NCBI RefSeq assembly: GCF_001723175.1
Contig: NC_064655.1
Span: 2,170,001-2,234,000 of the forward strand
DNA: 64,000 bases
Source of the DNA: Penicillium oxalicum
Taxonomy: Eukaryota; Ascomycota; Eurotiomycetes; Eurotiales; Aspergillaceae
Reading direction: 5' to 3'
Shown: positions 35,458 through 47,485 of the stretch, piece after piece
Numbering within the stretch: position 1 is the stretch's first letter
How the letters are laid out: each line of letters begins with the position of its first letter
Notes under the pieces: model-generated
The model's database searches: none
What the model was told of the DNA's origin: nothing
What the model saw: the letters and a program-made list of their open reading frames with translations, nothing else
Program-made: the position numbers and the translations under genes

Positions 35458-37045
35458 ATGGCCTCAGAGGAAATCACCCACGATCAAACCATTCCATTCC
35501 ATATTTGGGATGATGTACCTTACGCCCGGGCAATCTGTCTCAATGTGACTTTGCGCTTCGATGAAATCTTTGATCATGTCAAGTTGAACGAGTCCTTGGC
35601 GCAACTCTTTCAGGACAAAGATTGGCGCAAGTTGGGATCTCGCGTACGTCAAAATGTAAGTATTTTGCGGTTTTTTCTTTCCCTCTCTCCAAGGGTGATT
35701 CTCTCTCTCTCTCTCAGAATACCTTCAAGGCAAAAATGAAATCAAAAAAAAAAAGCTTACCATTGATCAACAGAAATCCGGCAAACTCGAATACCATCTC
35801 CCTGTTGAATTCACCAACGATCGACCAGGCTTCGTCTTCACAACAGCCCACCATGAAACACCCATTTCCTCCCACCCACTGGCGTCCCAGATGCCCTCCA
35901 GCCAGAAAACCTCGGAGATTCTCATCCTCGGCCGCATGTCCATCTTCAACTCAATCACCAGACATCCCAATACCCCCAGCGTACTCGCGGACTATCTCTC
36001 CGCCGACGTGCCCCAACTCTTCATCCACATCGTGACCTTCACAGATACGACCCTCCTCACAATCACATTCCCACATACCATCTTCGACGCCATGAGTCTC
36101 TCATACTTTTTGAAATCCTGGACATCCATCCTCGCCGGCCAAAAGGACCAAGTGGCCCCCTTCCTCGGCTTCAGCGAGGACATCTTCGCCGCAAAATCAA
36201 CGGCAGATTACATCCCCGCCGAAGAACACGTCTGCTACCAACAGACATGCAGCAAATGGACCCTGGGCCTCTACGCTCTCTGTCGCGAATGGGAAGTCTT
36301 CTGGTACCCTCAAGTCGAAGACAGAGCCATCGTCATTCCGCACCTCTACGTCCAGCGCTTACGGGAAAAAGCCCTCGAGGAAATTCAATCCACATCGACA
36401 GATCCCCGCGAGTCCCCCTTCGTCAGCGAAGGGGATATCATACTCGCATGGATGTGCAAAGCGCTCGGGATCGCAATGGACGCATCCCCCTCCACCCCAG
36501 TCTGTATCTCGAATGTCTTTGACGCCCGTGCGATACTAGGCATCTCCCAGCAGGGAGCGTATATTGGGAATGGAACTATGCCATGCTGGACAATTCTCAA
36601 AGCCGGTGATCTCCAGGAAGATTCGGTCAGTGCGTTGGCCCTGCGAGTCCGTCGCTCATTGCTGGACCAACGTGATAAAGCCCAGGTTTGTGCGATGGAC
36701 TCGATGCGGAGAAAGGCCGTGAAGGAGACGGGATTTTTGCCGCTGGTGGGGGATCCGCACCAAATCCCGATGATGTGTACGAATTGGTATCGGGCGAGAC
36801 TGTTTGATCTGGACTTTGCCGGGGCAAGAGTGGACGGTGGGTTGAAGAGTAGTGAGAGGCCGTGTCGACCCAAGTATATTAACAATGCAGGACCGGATCC
36901 GTTGGGGCCAAGGTCTGTGAGGAATTTCTTCACTGTGCTGGGGAAGGATGGGGATGGGAATTGGTGGTTCCAGGTGATAGCGCGAGGGAAATCATGGGAG
37001 AAGATAGAGAAGACTCTTCGTGGACTGGCAGTGGATATAGTATAG
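35458..37045 (+). CDS. BAHD-like (HxxxD) acyltransferase
   Basis: Acyl-CoA-dependent O- or N-acyltransferase of the fungal transferase family related to trichothecene acetyltransferases. Two exons, 35458-35655 and 35774-37045, give 489 residues; the intron 35656-35773 has GTAAGT and CAG ends and contains a CT repeat. The N-terminus (IPFHIWDDVPYARAICLNVTLRFDE) is typical. The catalytic HxxxD motif is HTIFD in FPHTIFDAMSLSYFL, at about residue 165. The second family motif, usually DFGWG, is degenerate (DLDFAGARVDGG), which is common in fungal members. It is probably cytosolic. Its place next to an exporter and near a PKS whose product leaves as an ester suggests a tailoring acylation, which is inference. 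Transcription is divergent from the DHA2 transporter. Confidence 0.88.
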
Positions 37046-37320
37046 CCATCCTATTCATTCCGGTCAACGGTAGGGAAAGAGAAAAATGGGGAAACTATAT
37101 TTTGTAAATGAGTATGGCTGGAATTATATGGTAGGTGGACATCCATGTGACTCCCGTATGAATAGGCCTTTTATTACACCAGACACCTACAACTGAGGAG
37201 AATCGATACCCTCAATTCTTTACAACTCCAAGGTCCCAACCGAAATGGAAAAAAAAACAAAGAAAAAAGAAAGAAAACACGCGTAGCCTTACAAGCGCAC
37301 GTCAGCTCTGTGGGGCGCGT

Positions 37321-39831
37321 TTATGAGTCGACACCCATCAGACCACGGATTCCGGTGTCAAGCGCACCGGACGGGGGAACAGACGGGCATATGCAACCCG
37401 GCGGAACATTCATGTGCGCTGACGTATTAGACGAGACCGAAGGTAGAACGCGAGGAGAGCGGCCCATCGCGCGGGCAATGATTGAAGCAGGGTTTCCGGC
37501 AGCGCCTTCACGGGCGTGCAGTAAGCCGAAGCGCAGGAAGACTTCGGAGATGGTGACAAGGATAGAAATAATGATCAGAACGATGATAATCCAAGTTTGA
37601 TCTGCATCAGAGAAAGGAAAAACAAAAAGATTAGCATGGGGTCAAGTATGTCAGATACGATACAAAATGAGGCACTGACGAGAGGTTCGATTATCCGCAA
37701 TCGAATCGGACAGAATCTCTGCAAGATCGAGGAATACCCGACAGCGCTCATTCAAGACTTGAATACGCGGCTTGATTTCAAGATACTCGCGCACGGCGAT
37801 GTAAAGAGGATACAAGTTCGGCTCGCTCTCCCAAAAGAAGTTTGGAACGTCGAGCATGTTCGATGCTGAGAAGAGTGAACGTTTTGTCAGCAAATTGCCC
37901 TGTAAACGAGATGGCCAGGGTCCGCACTTACATAGATTGACCTCCACTCTGCTTTTGAAAAGACGGCCCAGAATCCGGAACACTTCCTCGCGTTTCATTC
38001 CCAGCTTTCCGGTCGTGGCCAGACGCCGTGGGACGTCCTTGGCATCTGCCATTTGACGAGCCATGACCTCTTCAAAGAAGCACAGTTTCGTACTCTGCGA
38101 AATACCATGACTGATGGCCAGCTTGATCATGTGGTCACCACTGCGAAGCGTAATCATGTCATTGTAGACGCGAGGTCGGGAAATCTCAGTCGAGTACTCA
38201 AAGTGGAACTCCTCTGTTTCAAAGTCCTCTTCATGAAGGGGCATGGTCGCCAACGGGATCGGCGTACCCGTCGCCGACGATGTGGCAAAGGCAAGATCCG
38301 CCAGTAAATCCTTTTCCTGGCGCTCTGTAAAGTTCCAGAAGACGACCACTCCATAACTGAAGACGAACATTTCAGCAACATTGTAAAGAGTTCGAGCGGG
38401 TGTTTCGGGGATGGGCGGCGTTGAGGAAGTTAGCGGAGGGGAAGCGCGTTCCCGCATACGAGACTGACCGTCGTCAGAGCTGTGACGACGGCGCCTGGGT
38501 CTCGACTCTGCACTTTTCTGCATTTGATCGCTCTCTGGCCGAGCACCACTGCTGTCCGCTGTGGAGGAGTCGGCATCCGTGATGGTATCTCTTCCATTCT
38601 GGCCCCGCCCATCTTCTTCGGGGGCTTGATCCATATACCCAGAGCGGTGCGTGTTCACCGAAGCGTGACCATCGGCTTCGCCCGGCGAGCGCTCATCATG
38701 ATGCTCATCCTCATGGCGACCGTGGCCAACGACCGAATGCTCCTCGGCTTCGTCCATAAAATCGTCGTGGTGATCCCTCAGCTCATTCCGCTCAATCTCT
38801 TCATCAAGCAGCGACTTGCCACCGGGGATTTTCAACACCGGGCTGCTGCGTAAGCGATACCCGTCATGACCCGGCAGCAACGGCAAGTGATACGCCGTAT
38901 AGAGGCAATCATCATACAGCTTTGTGCGGGCGCCATGAACATCCTTGACAAAAGCTGCCACTGAACCCATCTTATACGCCTGTGCCGTACAATAGGCCGT
39001 CACTCGTGCGAGCTTCTCCGTCCGTCGCGCCTTGGGCAAGCGTTCCGCATAACTTTTTGCTCGCTCAGGTCCGATACGCCGCCTTCTCGTCGTTTCTTCC
39101 TCCGCCAACAATGGCGCAACATCATTGTCAATCCCAAAGTCTCCTGCAAGTCGCTTTTTGGCCAGCAATTGCTGTCGAATCGCCTCTGGGTCAAGATGCT
39201 GATTCCGCGCAAGACGCTGCACCAGTTCCTCATCCACCAACTCATCTTGTCCCTCGGTATCATCTTCTTCGCCATCGTCCGTCTCCCCAACCTCGCCTGT
39301 ATCCGGCAGCAAGACCAATTTCTCGCTAACCTTTGTCGTTCGCGGAGGCAGTCGCGGCTGCGCAGCGAGACGGCCCCCCTTGGTGATTGCGTTGATCGAG
39401 GCGCTGGCGGCGCTACTGCTCCCCGAGCTGGAAATCAGTCCCCCGGCGGCCGAGGCAAGACGGCGAGAGCGCGAGATGGGCGGCGGTTGGCGCCGCTGTT
39501 GTGAAGGTACATCCGAGGCGTACTGGAGGACATTGTCGACGGTAATGAAGCGCGTAGCTGGAGAACGACGCTGTCGGGGGGCGGACGCGGGTTGTTGATC
39601 GCGAGAGTCGGTGACCTTTTTGTCAAAGGAGGGGTGTCAGCGCATAAGTCACTTCACTGGATAGAGACACAATTGATATCAAATCGGGACAGGTTGAATC
39701 ATTCATCCAGCGTGTCAATTGCCTCCACCGTCACTTTCCAATTTCAGGCAGGAATTGAGGCACCAGCTTGAGCTTACCAGGACGGTTGGGCTGCGTTGGC
39801 TGTTTCCCCGTCCGCGGGCAGTGGGAGTCAT
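37321..39831 (-). CDS. DUF155 family protein (RMD1/RMD8, Sif2-like) with C-terminal membrane helix
   Basis: Conserved eukaryotic DUF155 protein related to yeast RMD8/RMD1 and fission-yeast Sad1-interacting factors. Four exons, 39831-39778, 39615-37932, 37865-37680 and 37601-37321, sum to 2205 nt and 734 residues. The first 18-codon exon and the last exon are easily missed. A basic, low-complexity N-terminal half with an acidic stretch (GETDDGEEDDTEGQ) leads to the core domain. Its landmarks are ARVTAYCTAQAYKM, the signature LYNVAEMFVFSYGVVVFWNFTE with a disordered insert before it, YNDMITLRSGDHMIKLAISHGISQSTKLCFFEE, and NMLDVPNFFWESEPNLYPLY. The C-terminal helix (TWIIIVLIIISILVTISEVFL) anchors it in a membrane. 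It is a housekeeping gene and marks the right border of the metabolite region. Confidence 0.92.
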
Positions 39832-40767
39832 TGTCGCGCGCCCCTCTTGAACTCAGAAGTTACTTCAATGGTATGCGGCGCACTTGTGACGACTGCTCGT
39901 AGCCAAAATGGTGTTGGTTGGGGTTCTCTGAAGGTCTGAAGCCGTTGTGCTTGTCTGCTGGGCCAGCTGGTGTCTTCCTGCCCGTGGTCTAAGTTTCCCA
40001 CTGGCGCTAAGCCGATTATGGAATAGCCCGTCTTTTGTGAGATGACGTAACCACTGTCAACTTACCGTATCTCGTTCGTTTCAATATTACAGGGACTTTC
40101 CAATAATGGATCCCTTGACGAGCCACGTGGCTCACACGCCAATCACAGGACAGCCTTTCTCGGCGGCACCACGGAACCAAGGAATTGCAGATGCGAGGAT
40201 CCGGGGTAAGCTCGCTGTCTGTCGGATCGACATGGCGATCTGGATCTTGCAGATCTTACGAAGTGTCAATCCATCAAAAATGCCGTTTCAAGCGACTCGA
40301 GAGAAGCGGTCGCGAAAGCTATCTGGGCGCAGTTTCAGTAGTCTTGTGTAGACACAAAAAAAAAGCTTGTATTGGAAACTCATGATGCACGGGAAAGTAG
40401 CACATAGTCGTGAAACGGGGTTTTATTTTCATGGTGTCGGCCGCTGAACAAAAGTTCCAAGAGGCCTTCTCGGAAGTAGCACATAATAATGACGGAGAGT
40501 AGAAACATCACAACCATGAGAACGCCCAAGCATAGGTCTGTCGAGTACATGGGTAGCCTTGGCAATTACCATCGAATCGAGGAACAAAACAACCAATTGT
40601 GGAATATGCAGATGAAAGATTAGGAAATTAAACGTCAAGGTATTCGCGCCAGAAGACAAAAGAAAGGGTGAGAGACTACACGTCATCCTCACCATGCATC
40701 ATTAAGAGGGAAAGCGTCCCTCTCGTGAACAGATCAACGATTCGATAATGTCATGCGCAAGGAGCTC
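39832..40767. other. Intergenic between two co-oriented genes
   Basis: About 0.9 kb holding the promoter of the DUF155 gene and the 3' UTR of ELL. No supported coding region or RNA gene was found. Confidence 0.6.
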
Positions 40768-42996
40768 TTAAGAATAAGATCCGTCACGGAGTTTTCGGTC
40801 TTCCTCCCAGATCTCATTCTTCATCCGAGTCAACGACTCATGCCATTTCTCCAATTTACTGATAGAGTCCGGAGATGGATTGGACTGGGCCGCCAGAGAC
40901 TCGTGCAAAGAATGATACCTCGCGTACGCCTTTTTGAATCTTTGGGACTTGTCCCACAGCCGGCGTTGTGCGACTTTGTAGCTCATTGGGGGGGACGCGC
41001 TACCTGTACTACCTCCACTAGAAGTACTGGCGGCACGACGGCGCTTGGGGTCGTTGCTATTGGGCGCCATCCGAGCACCCACTTGGCTTGCAACTGTCGG
41101 TCGCTCAGGCGCGGCTTTGCGCTTCAGCGGGTTGTTCACGGTGGCAGCAGAAGGCCCCTTGACAGATGCCGTGGCTGACCGACCCGAACCACCCACGGAA
41201 GAAGCAGCGGCGGCGGGCGCTTTGGACCGACTGAGTTGCGAGATGAGTGGAGAAGAGGATGAGCTGGAGGACTGGTTTTGACTGTCGGAGCGGCTCCGAC
41301 CCACTCCTTCGGACACACTGGTTGGAGGCGACGTCAGGGGCGAAGGTTTCCGAGGGGAAGCAGAGAATCGGGCAGACGGAAGCCTCTTGCCCGCAGCTTT
41401 GGTGGCCTCTCCCTGCGGGCCAGGAGCGTCAACCTTGGCACGCTTCGGTGCAGATATGGTTGGTGGGCCTTCTTTGGGGCGAGTCTTTACCGCCATCGCC
41501 GTGGTCTTCTTGACCGGGGACTGAGTGGGCGGCACGGTCTTTTTCGCCCCGGTCGGCTTCGCAGGCTTGGCTGACCGGTCACTGGGCACTGGAGCTGGGG
41601 CGGCAGTAGAAGCCGCCGCCGGAGACACATCTTTCGCAGATGGGGGAGGAGATGCATCAGGCATCTCATCATCATCAGAGACATCCGAGTCGTGAACAAA
41701 CTCGGCCGACTTGTACTTGGTGTCCACCTGAGGTGCCTTGGCGGGGCCTTTCCCACCCGTCTTCTTCGTGATTCGGCCGGTCAAGGTGCTGTTGACGTTT
41801 TTATTTTTGGTGGTTCGCTTGGTAGTCTCCTTGTCCACGCGAGGTTTGGTTGCGGCCGTCTGGCTGGGTTTCTTCGCGCCCGCGACCGAGACGGCCTTGG
41901 AGCGGTCGGTCTCGTTGCCAGTTGTATCGCCATCTTTCCGCTCGTCGGCAGCATCCACCCCCGCGGCAGACGTCGCAGGTTTCTTACCCGAAAGCCCGCT
42001 TTGGAGGTTGAGTTTGGAGAGACACTTTCCCTTGCCACGTTCTTCCTTGGGCAGCAGCCCCTGCCAGAGCTTGTCACTTCGAGACAGGCGCATGCGATCA
42101 AAGGCCGAAATTGCCTTGTCGATGGCCGCCTGCCGATCATCCTGACTCGGATAGGGGAATTTCCACACATCGAGATCCTTGTAGAATTTGTCCTTGAGGT
42201 CGTACTTTTCTCGGTCGATGCGATTCTCGGCGCCGTACTTTTGGACCAAGGCGGTGCAGTCCTCGATGGATGCCCGGGTTTGACGGGCCAAAAACTTGGT
42301 CGACACGGGACGAATGGCGAGGAGGTGGATGAGGGGTGTCTTCAGCGCCTGGAGACGAGCACTGTTCTTGGCTTGAGAGGGCGGCGCGGAGGTGGGGGTC
42401 ATGCCGGGCAGAGGAGACCTTGGGGCACCCAGGGTTGGGCTCGATGTGAGCGATCGGTTGGAGGCCTCTCGAAGAAACCGATCCTTTTCCAGAATCGACC
42501 GGGGTTTGGAGCCCAGGTTGAGGGAAGCACTTGAGTTACCCGCTCTGAGCGCTCTCAGTTCCGCCGGGCTCTGAATCATGTGGGTTGACTTGGAGGCCTT
42601 GCCTCGCTCAAAGGCATTGAGGCTTTGCTCCAAATTGGCTAAGGCTTGGTCCGTGGCAGCGGTATCTTCCCGGGCCTTCTCGACTTCCAGACTGTGACTC
42701 AAGACACCAGCAAAGTAAAGATTATGTTTTTCATCGGTAGTGCGGTAGATCTCGGACCGGTGGGTTTCGGGATAGGCGTGGAAGGACTGGGTCTTGTTGC
42801 CGTAATGAAGCGTCGGATGCTTGCCCATACGTACTTTCACTGCGGCGTTGTCCGTCCGAAGACTCGAGATCAATTCATCGAGCGTGTGTTGTGCCAAATT
42901 CAGTCGCATGAATTGGGCCGGTTTGACGGCTGCGTCACCCGGCTGATCTCCCGGGCGGAGAGAGAGCCCATTCTCGGGGATCTCCAGACCGACCAT
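40768..42996 (-). CDS. ell1: RNA polymerase II elongation factor ELL
   Basis: Intronless, 742 residues. The N-terminal ELL domain is recognised: RLNLAQHTLDELISSLR near residue 30, YGNKTQSFHAYPETHRSEIYR, a short linker, then LKTPLIHLLAIRPVSTKFLARQ with the winged-helix-like stretch to DVWKFPYP at about residue 300. The rest is long, basic and disordered, rich in Ser, Pro, Lys and Ala, with an acidic patch (HDSDVSDDDEMPDAS) and a final helical segment (YKVAQRRLWDKSQRFKKAYARYHSLHE...). Fungal ELL is nuclear and stimulates Pol II elongation with an EAF partner. Part of the tail resembles the occludin/ELL-type C-terminal segment. The start at 42996 (MVGLEIPENGLSL) is the first ATG and is well supported. 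It is a core gene with no connection to the metabolite cluster. Confidence 0.88.
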   Translation of the reverse strand: MVGLEIPENGLSLRPGDQPGDAAVKPAQFMRLNLAQHTLDELISSLRTDNAAVKVRMGKHPTLHYGNKTQSFHAYPETHRSEIYRTTDEKHNLYFAGVLSHSLEVEKAREDTAATDQALANLEQSLNAFERGKASKSTHMIQSPAELRALRAGNSSASLNLGSKPRSILEKDRFLREASNRSLTSSPTLGAPRSPLPGMTPTSAPPSQAKNSARLQALKTPLIHLLAIRPVSTKFLARQTRASIEDCTALVQKYGAENRIDREKYDLKDKFYKDLDVWKFPYPSQDDRQAAIDKAISAFDRMRLSRSDKLWQGLLPKEERGKGKCLSKLNLQSGLSGKKPATSAAGVDAADERKDGDTTGNETDRSKAVSVAGAKKPSQTAATKPRVDKETTKRTTKNKNVNSTLTGRITKKTGGKGPAKAPQVDTKYKSAEFVHDSDVSDDDEMPDASPPPSAKDVSPAAASTAAPAPVPSDRSAKPAKPTGAKKTVPPTQSPVKKTTAMAVKTRPKEGPPTISAPKRAKVDAPGPQGEATKAAGKRLPSARFSASPRKPSPLTSPPTSVSEGVGRSRSDSQNQSSSSSSSPLISQLSRSKAPAAAASSVGGSGRSATASVKGPSAATVNNPLKRKAAPERPTVASQVGARMAPNSNDPKRRRAASTSSGGSTGSASPPMSYKVAQRRLWDKSQRFKKAYARYHSLHESLAAQSNPSPDSISKLEKWHESLTRMKNEIWEEDRKLRDGSYS

Positions 42997-43787
42997 CTTG
43001 GGGGGTGTAGGTAGTGAGGTGAGCGTTCACTGATGGCTTTGTGAAGAGGAGACTGAGTTTTCAATGAAGGGCTAGGCCGTCGACTGGAGGGGAATCGGCT
43101 GGCAGCGTGAGGGCTGCAAGTCAGGCGGCCAACTGCACGGGGAAGTGAGGCGACACCGGCATCAGATCGAGTAGCCGAGGGGACGGTGCCGGGAAGTGGC
43201 GAGAGAAGAGGAGGTCTTGAGCCGAGTTGGGTCGAGTGAGCGAGGGAAGAGAAAAAAGAGAGGGGGAGGAGAGAGAGAGAAAGATCGTTGTCCCACACAG
43301 TCTTTGGTTCTGGAGGTGAGAAAGAATGGCAATCGTGCAAGAAAGAGAAAGAGATGAGAGAGTGAGGAATGAGGAGAGGACTGAGCAAGGCGAAGCGGAG
43401 AGTGGGGAGGGCGTAGCGTAGCTGACGGGGGGGAGAAAGTCGGGTGGCCCTGGGCGACCTCCGGTGGACTGGACTGGATGTATTGTATTACTCCGGAGGT
43501 ACTGGTCGGTACCTTGCGTAATCTACCGAGTCCACCGGTACCGTCCGCCCGTAAGATTTAACAGAGGTCCAATCTGATTTGAGGCTGGACCATGAACGAT
43601 TGGGTCCCATAAACTCTCCGTCTGTAAGCTTGGTAACCCTCCGTCTGGATCGTTCGTTCGAGAATGAGGTACGGCAAGATACATCCACGGCGTGACCACG
43701 GCAGGCGCAGGAAAGAACAGGAGGCGGAACTACGCGAAGGTCCGGGGATTACAACCGGCGCGCAGCAAGACATCCAAGAGGAAGAGG

Positions 43788-43810
43788 GAGAGAGAGAGAG
43801 AGAGAGAGAG
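43788..43810. repeat. GA dinucleotide repeat
   Basis: Perfect run of alternating G and A, about 23 bases, in the gene-free stretch upstream of ELL. Confidence 0.85.
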
Positions 43811-45565
43811 GAGAGAACAATTCAAGGCCCCCGCGGAGTACCGACCGGGTACGGACCGGAGCAGCAGGACTCAAGGCGAAGGTGCAGGTGGCATCGGGTA
43901 CACGGTGTGTAACTTGTATAGTAGAGAGGGGGTGACAACTCTCTGGCATGAATAAATTACAGGGAAATGCTCTTTTAATTATTATTTTTTTTGGTTTCTG
44001 ATCGGGTACCGAGCAGAGGTTGCAGGGCGTGATCTAAACGTGAATCAAGATTTATTAATTGGTGGAGGTATTTGACTGTAATGACTCGACGGAGTGGTCC
44101 TAGACGAAAGGGAGAGGAGACGCAGTCAACTGCAAAGGAGAACCGACGGATTGGGGCTATCACTCACGACTCTCTCTCTCTCGTTCGGCCTCACTGACCC
44201 AAGCTGGGTTCGTCAATCACCATGACAAGTACGAGTCTCCGTCGCAGAGAAATCACAGAGACATGATCACTAGGGATTTGCTCCTGATGAGAACGGTAGA
44301 GGATCGAATGAGGTGGGACAACCCTTGAACCCACCCGTGGGCGGTTCTGCCCGTCAACTGGTCTGATCGGAAACAGAAACTTTGATGAGCCCATCCCTCA
44401 TCCCCAGCGAACACGCGACGAATGGATTGATTGGCCCCCAAACCTCCATTCTCGTATCCTCATCGCTCGTTGCCCTCGGTCCTCTTCCCTCGTGATGGCC
44501 CGTCCATGTGCACCTTGAAGTTCCTGGAAGATGTGAACCATCGAAGATACTGAAATTACCACTCCCAGGGCGAGGTCCATTGTATCAGCGCCCTTCAAGG
44601 TGACAACTACTGATCCCTCCGTGTCTCCGTTCAAAGTAACCTCCTCTGCACTCTTTTTCCCTCTTGTCCCCCCACGATCGCCTGGATGATTTTCTCCTCA
44701 GCCACGTTGTCTCGGCCTCCTCTTCTCACTCTGCCTGACGAGTTCCCGGTGGCGATCGCATCATGGTGAAGAAGGCTCTCCTTTTTGCAGACTAGTCCCG
44801 TCCAGGCACCACATCATTCGTTCTGTCTCATCATCCCTGGCTCCATGGCTACCCGTCACTTTGAATGGGGCTGCAGCACTAGTGGGTTTAGTCAGATCCT
44901 GGAAAGATACTAGTAACAGGAGAACTGGCACTAGCACTCCCTCAGAGACCTGCCAGAATTAGATCATTCCCGTCAGCTCCAGCGCTAGGACTACTGGAAA
45001 GGGGCCGGAGGGGCGCGCAAATATCGTCAACATAAAACTCAAAAGTAAGAAGATTAAAAGCCTCGCCCCTCGCCTGCGAGGATGACAATGGGGGGGGAAA
45101 GGGAGGAAATATCGACACAACTGAAAATTCAAGGGTAGCTGATTCATGGAGCCGCCTCTTCTTTGATTTGGATTCTGCGGCTGTTTGCATTGTGGTTTCT
45201 TGTCTGCCGGACGCTACATCCAGGGAGACCTGAGAGCTGACCGTCTCGGCTCCCTTTGTTTTACATACCAGCCCGATTGCCGCTCGTCGATTGCCGTTCA
45301 GGTGTACCGTACACAACACACACACACACGATACACCCTGCACACTGGCGCGCCAGCATCCGATCCAGTCGCATCCAGTCCGATCTGCAATCCTCCCTTT
45401 CCTTTGCAATGATTCGATCTGATGAAGAGATGCGTGGAGGATATTGACCCTTCCATGATGGTTCCATGCTCTGGACAGCGTCTTTCCATTTGATTTTGAA
45501 AAGGCCTGTCGCTCAGTGACCACTCTCTACTTCCCCACTCCGTCCAGGAACTTGCTGGCTCACGC

Positions 45566-45595
45566 GGGACCAGTTGGGACCAGTTGGGACCAGTT
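45566..45595. repeat. Three copies of a 10-bp tandem repeat
   Basis: The decamer gggaccagtt occurs three times head to tail with no change. It lies in gene-free sequence and has no assigned function. Confidence 0.9.
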
Positions 45596-47450
45596 GGAGT
45601 TGGGTGGTTGAACGCTCTTCGTCAGAACGCTGTCCACCCTGACCCGACCCTCGAGTCCTCCATTCAGCAGGAACCGACTAAGCGCAGCCGACCCGACAGG
45701 ATCTTTCCTCTCGTGGGAAATTACCAACCTGCTGTCTCTTTTTTTCCCCAGAGGGAAGTGGCGGAGGCGGAGGACGAGAGGGGAGGGGGGGTAAAAAAGT
45801 CAATCTAGGTTTTGGCAGTGCTACTCGGTAAGTTGGTAACACGACCCAGTTCAGTCCGCAGTGTACTGTCGAATGTTTATCACGACCATGGCAAAATTCA
45901 AACGTCTCGGTATCACGGTTCTAGAATCGAGCGTACAGACAGATGTCCTCCATTCCTTCCATCCTTCAGGCGTCCCAATGGAAATGACCAAGGTGCTTAA
46001 TCTTGGTAGGGGACCAGGACGGGAGTACCAGGTATGGAGGTCACAGGTGGATGGACGCCCGATCGGGAAGGCTTGTCCTCTTCTCTGATTTCAACTCGCC
46101 AGTTCTCTTTTCTTCTTCTTCGCTCTGACCAAAATCCGCACCACGGCAGTTGAGGATCACTGAGGTGTTTGTATCTTTTTTTTTGTTCTTTTTGGTGAAT
46201 CCCGGTCGGACGCACAACCGTCTGTCCGGTATTCTCGTCTGATTCATTGGCGACGCATTTCTCGGGAGTGAGGAGAAGCTGTCTCCATCCGCGGGTACCC
46301 AAAAAAAGCAGACGGAAAAATGGGGCCGACGGTTCCAGGCCCACTGCCGAGATTGGACGAGACCTCGAGGCTGGTACCGGTACGAGGAGTCGAATACAGT
46401 GAGTCGTGACTGGGAGTGTCCTGGTACTGCGACTGTCGGTCCAAAACGTACACGAATGGAGAAGTGGAGAGGAGGGCAACTTGTAGACTGCATGATTGCA
46501 AGGGGATATGACTCTAGCACCGCAGACAACGTACAAACTCTAGAGCACCACTGCACTACCACCAGGGCCGAACTCGCTGGATGGTCAGAGGTACCGATCT
46601 TGACAGTCCGATCACTACATTACCACCATCTCAGCATGTGTATAGACTATGGAGTGGATTCTGAGCCATTGAGTCACAAGAAGGCATCCAGGATGATGAT
46701 ACTCTCCGAGTATCCATCCACAACGGTCGGCCGATCATTCTTTGATCCTATCACCTTGATTCCGGATCCCCAAACATCAAACGCCGATGCCCGGCGGATG
46801 CTAGTATACTGTCCCTCGATGGATCCTTTTCTCCGAGGGGGCATAATCCTTCTCACACAATCTCTCTTCTCTCCCCAATCCTGAAATTGACCTGGAACAT
46901 CCGATAAGAAAAAGAACGTCTCCCTTCCAGAGAGACAAGAGAATTTTCACCAAGCACGACGGCGCCTGGCATGGAATGACATCCTCGAATGCAAGTCAAG
47001 GCAACCATCAAGCATCAAACCACCAGATACAAGCCGTCCGTGCTGCGCAAGTGACAAGGTCACACTACAGGAGACTGTAACCCCCGGGGTAAATGATTCG
47101 ACAGAACCACATCCAGCAGTTTGCTCCTGTAACACGGTAGCCGCCTGTTGGGGTGGTGTGGCATTTTTTTCCCTATCTTTCTTACTATATCACCATTAAG
47201 CTAAATGATCATGTACCTGAAGCACCAACTAACGTAAGAGTTCTCGGGCCAGAGTACTGTCAGTGGCTACTAACTAGACTAAGTAGTGTAGTATTCCATA
47301 GTCACAGTAGTACACTTTTTCCCAATGTCATCGGTTTTGCCCTGCCTTCCAGCCTCGCGGACATCCAACAGCATACCAATGACCAGTGCTCCAGTCCAAC
47401 TGACCTCCACCCTCTCTCCATCCAGATGGCGTAAGATCCACCACCACCAC

Positions 47451-47485
47451 CTCCTCCTCCTCCTCCTCCTCCTCCTCCTCCTCCT
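47451..47485. repeat. CTC trinucleotide repeat
   Basis: About eleven perfect CTC/GAG units preceded by CAC units. On the minus strand an open frame reads it as poly-Glu/Arg, but no gene is supported there. Confidence 0.85.

Noticed and set aside
41692..42534. 280-codon plus-strand open frame
   Set aside because: It is antisense to the GC-rich, low-complexity part of the ELL gene.
46399..46884. 161-codon open frame on the plus strand
   Set aside because: It has overlapping frames of similar length on the other strand and no family resemblance.
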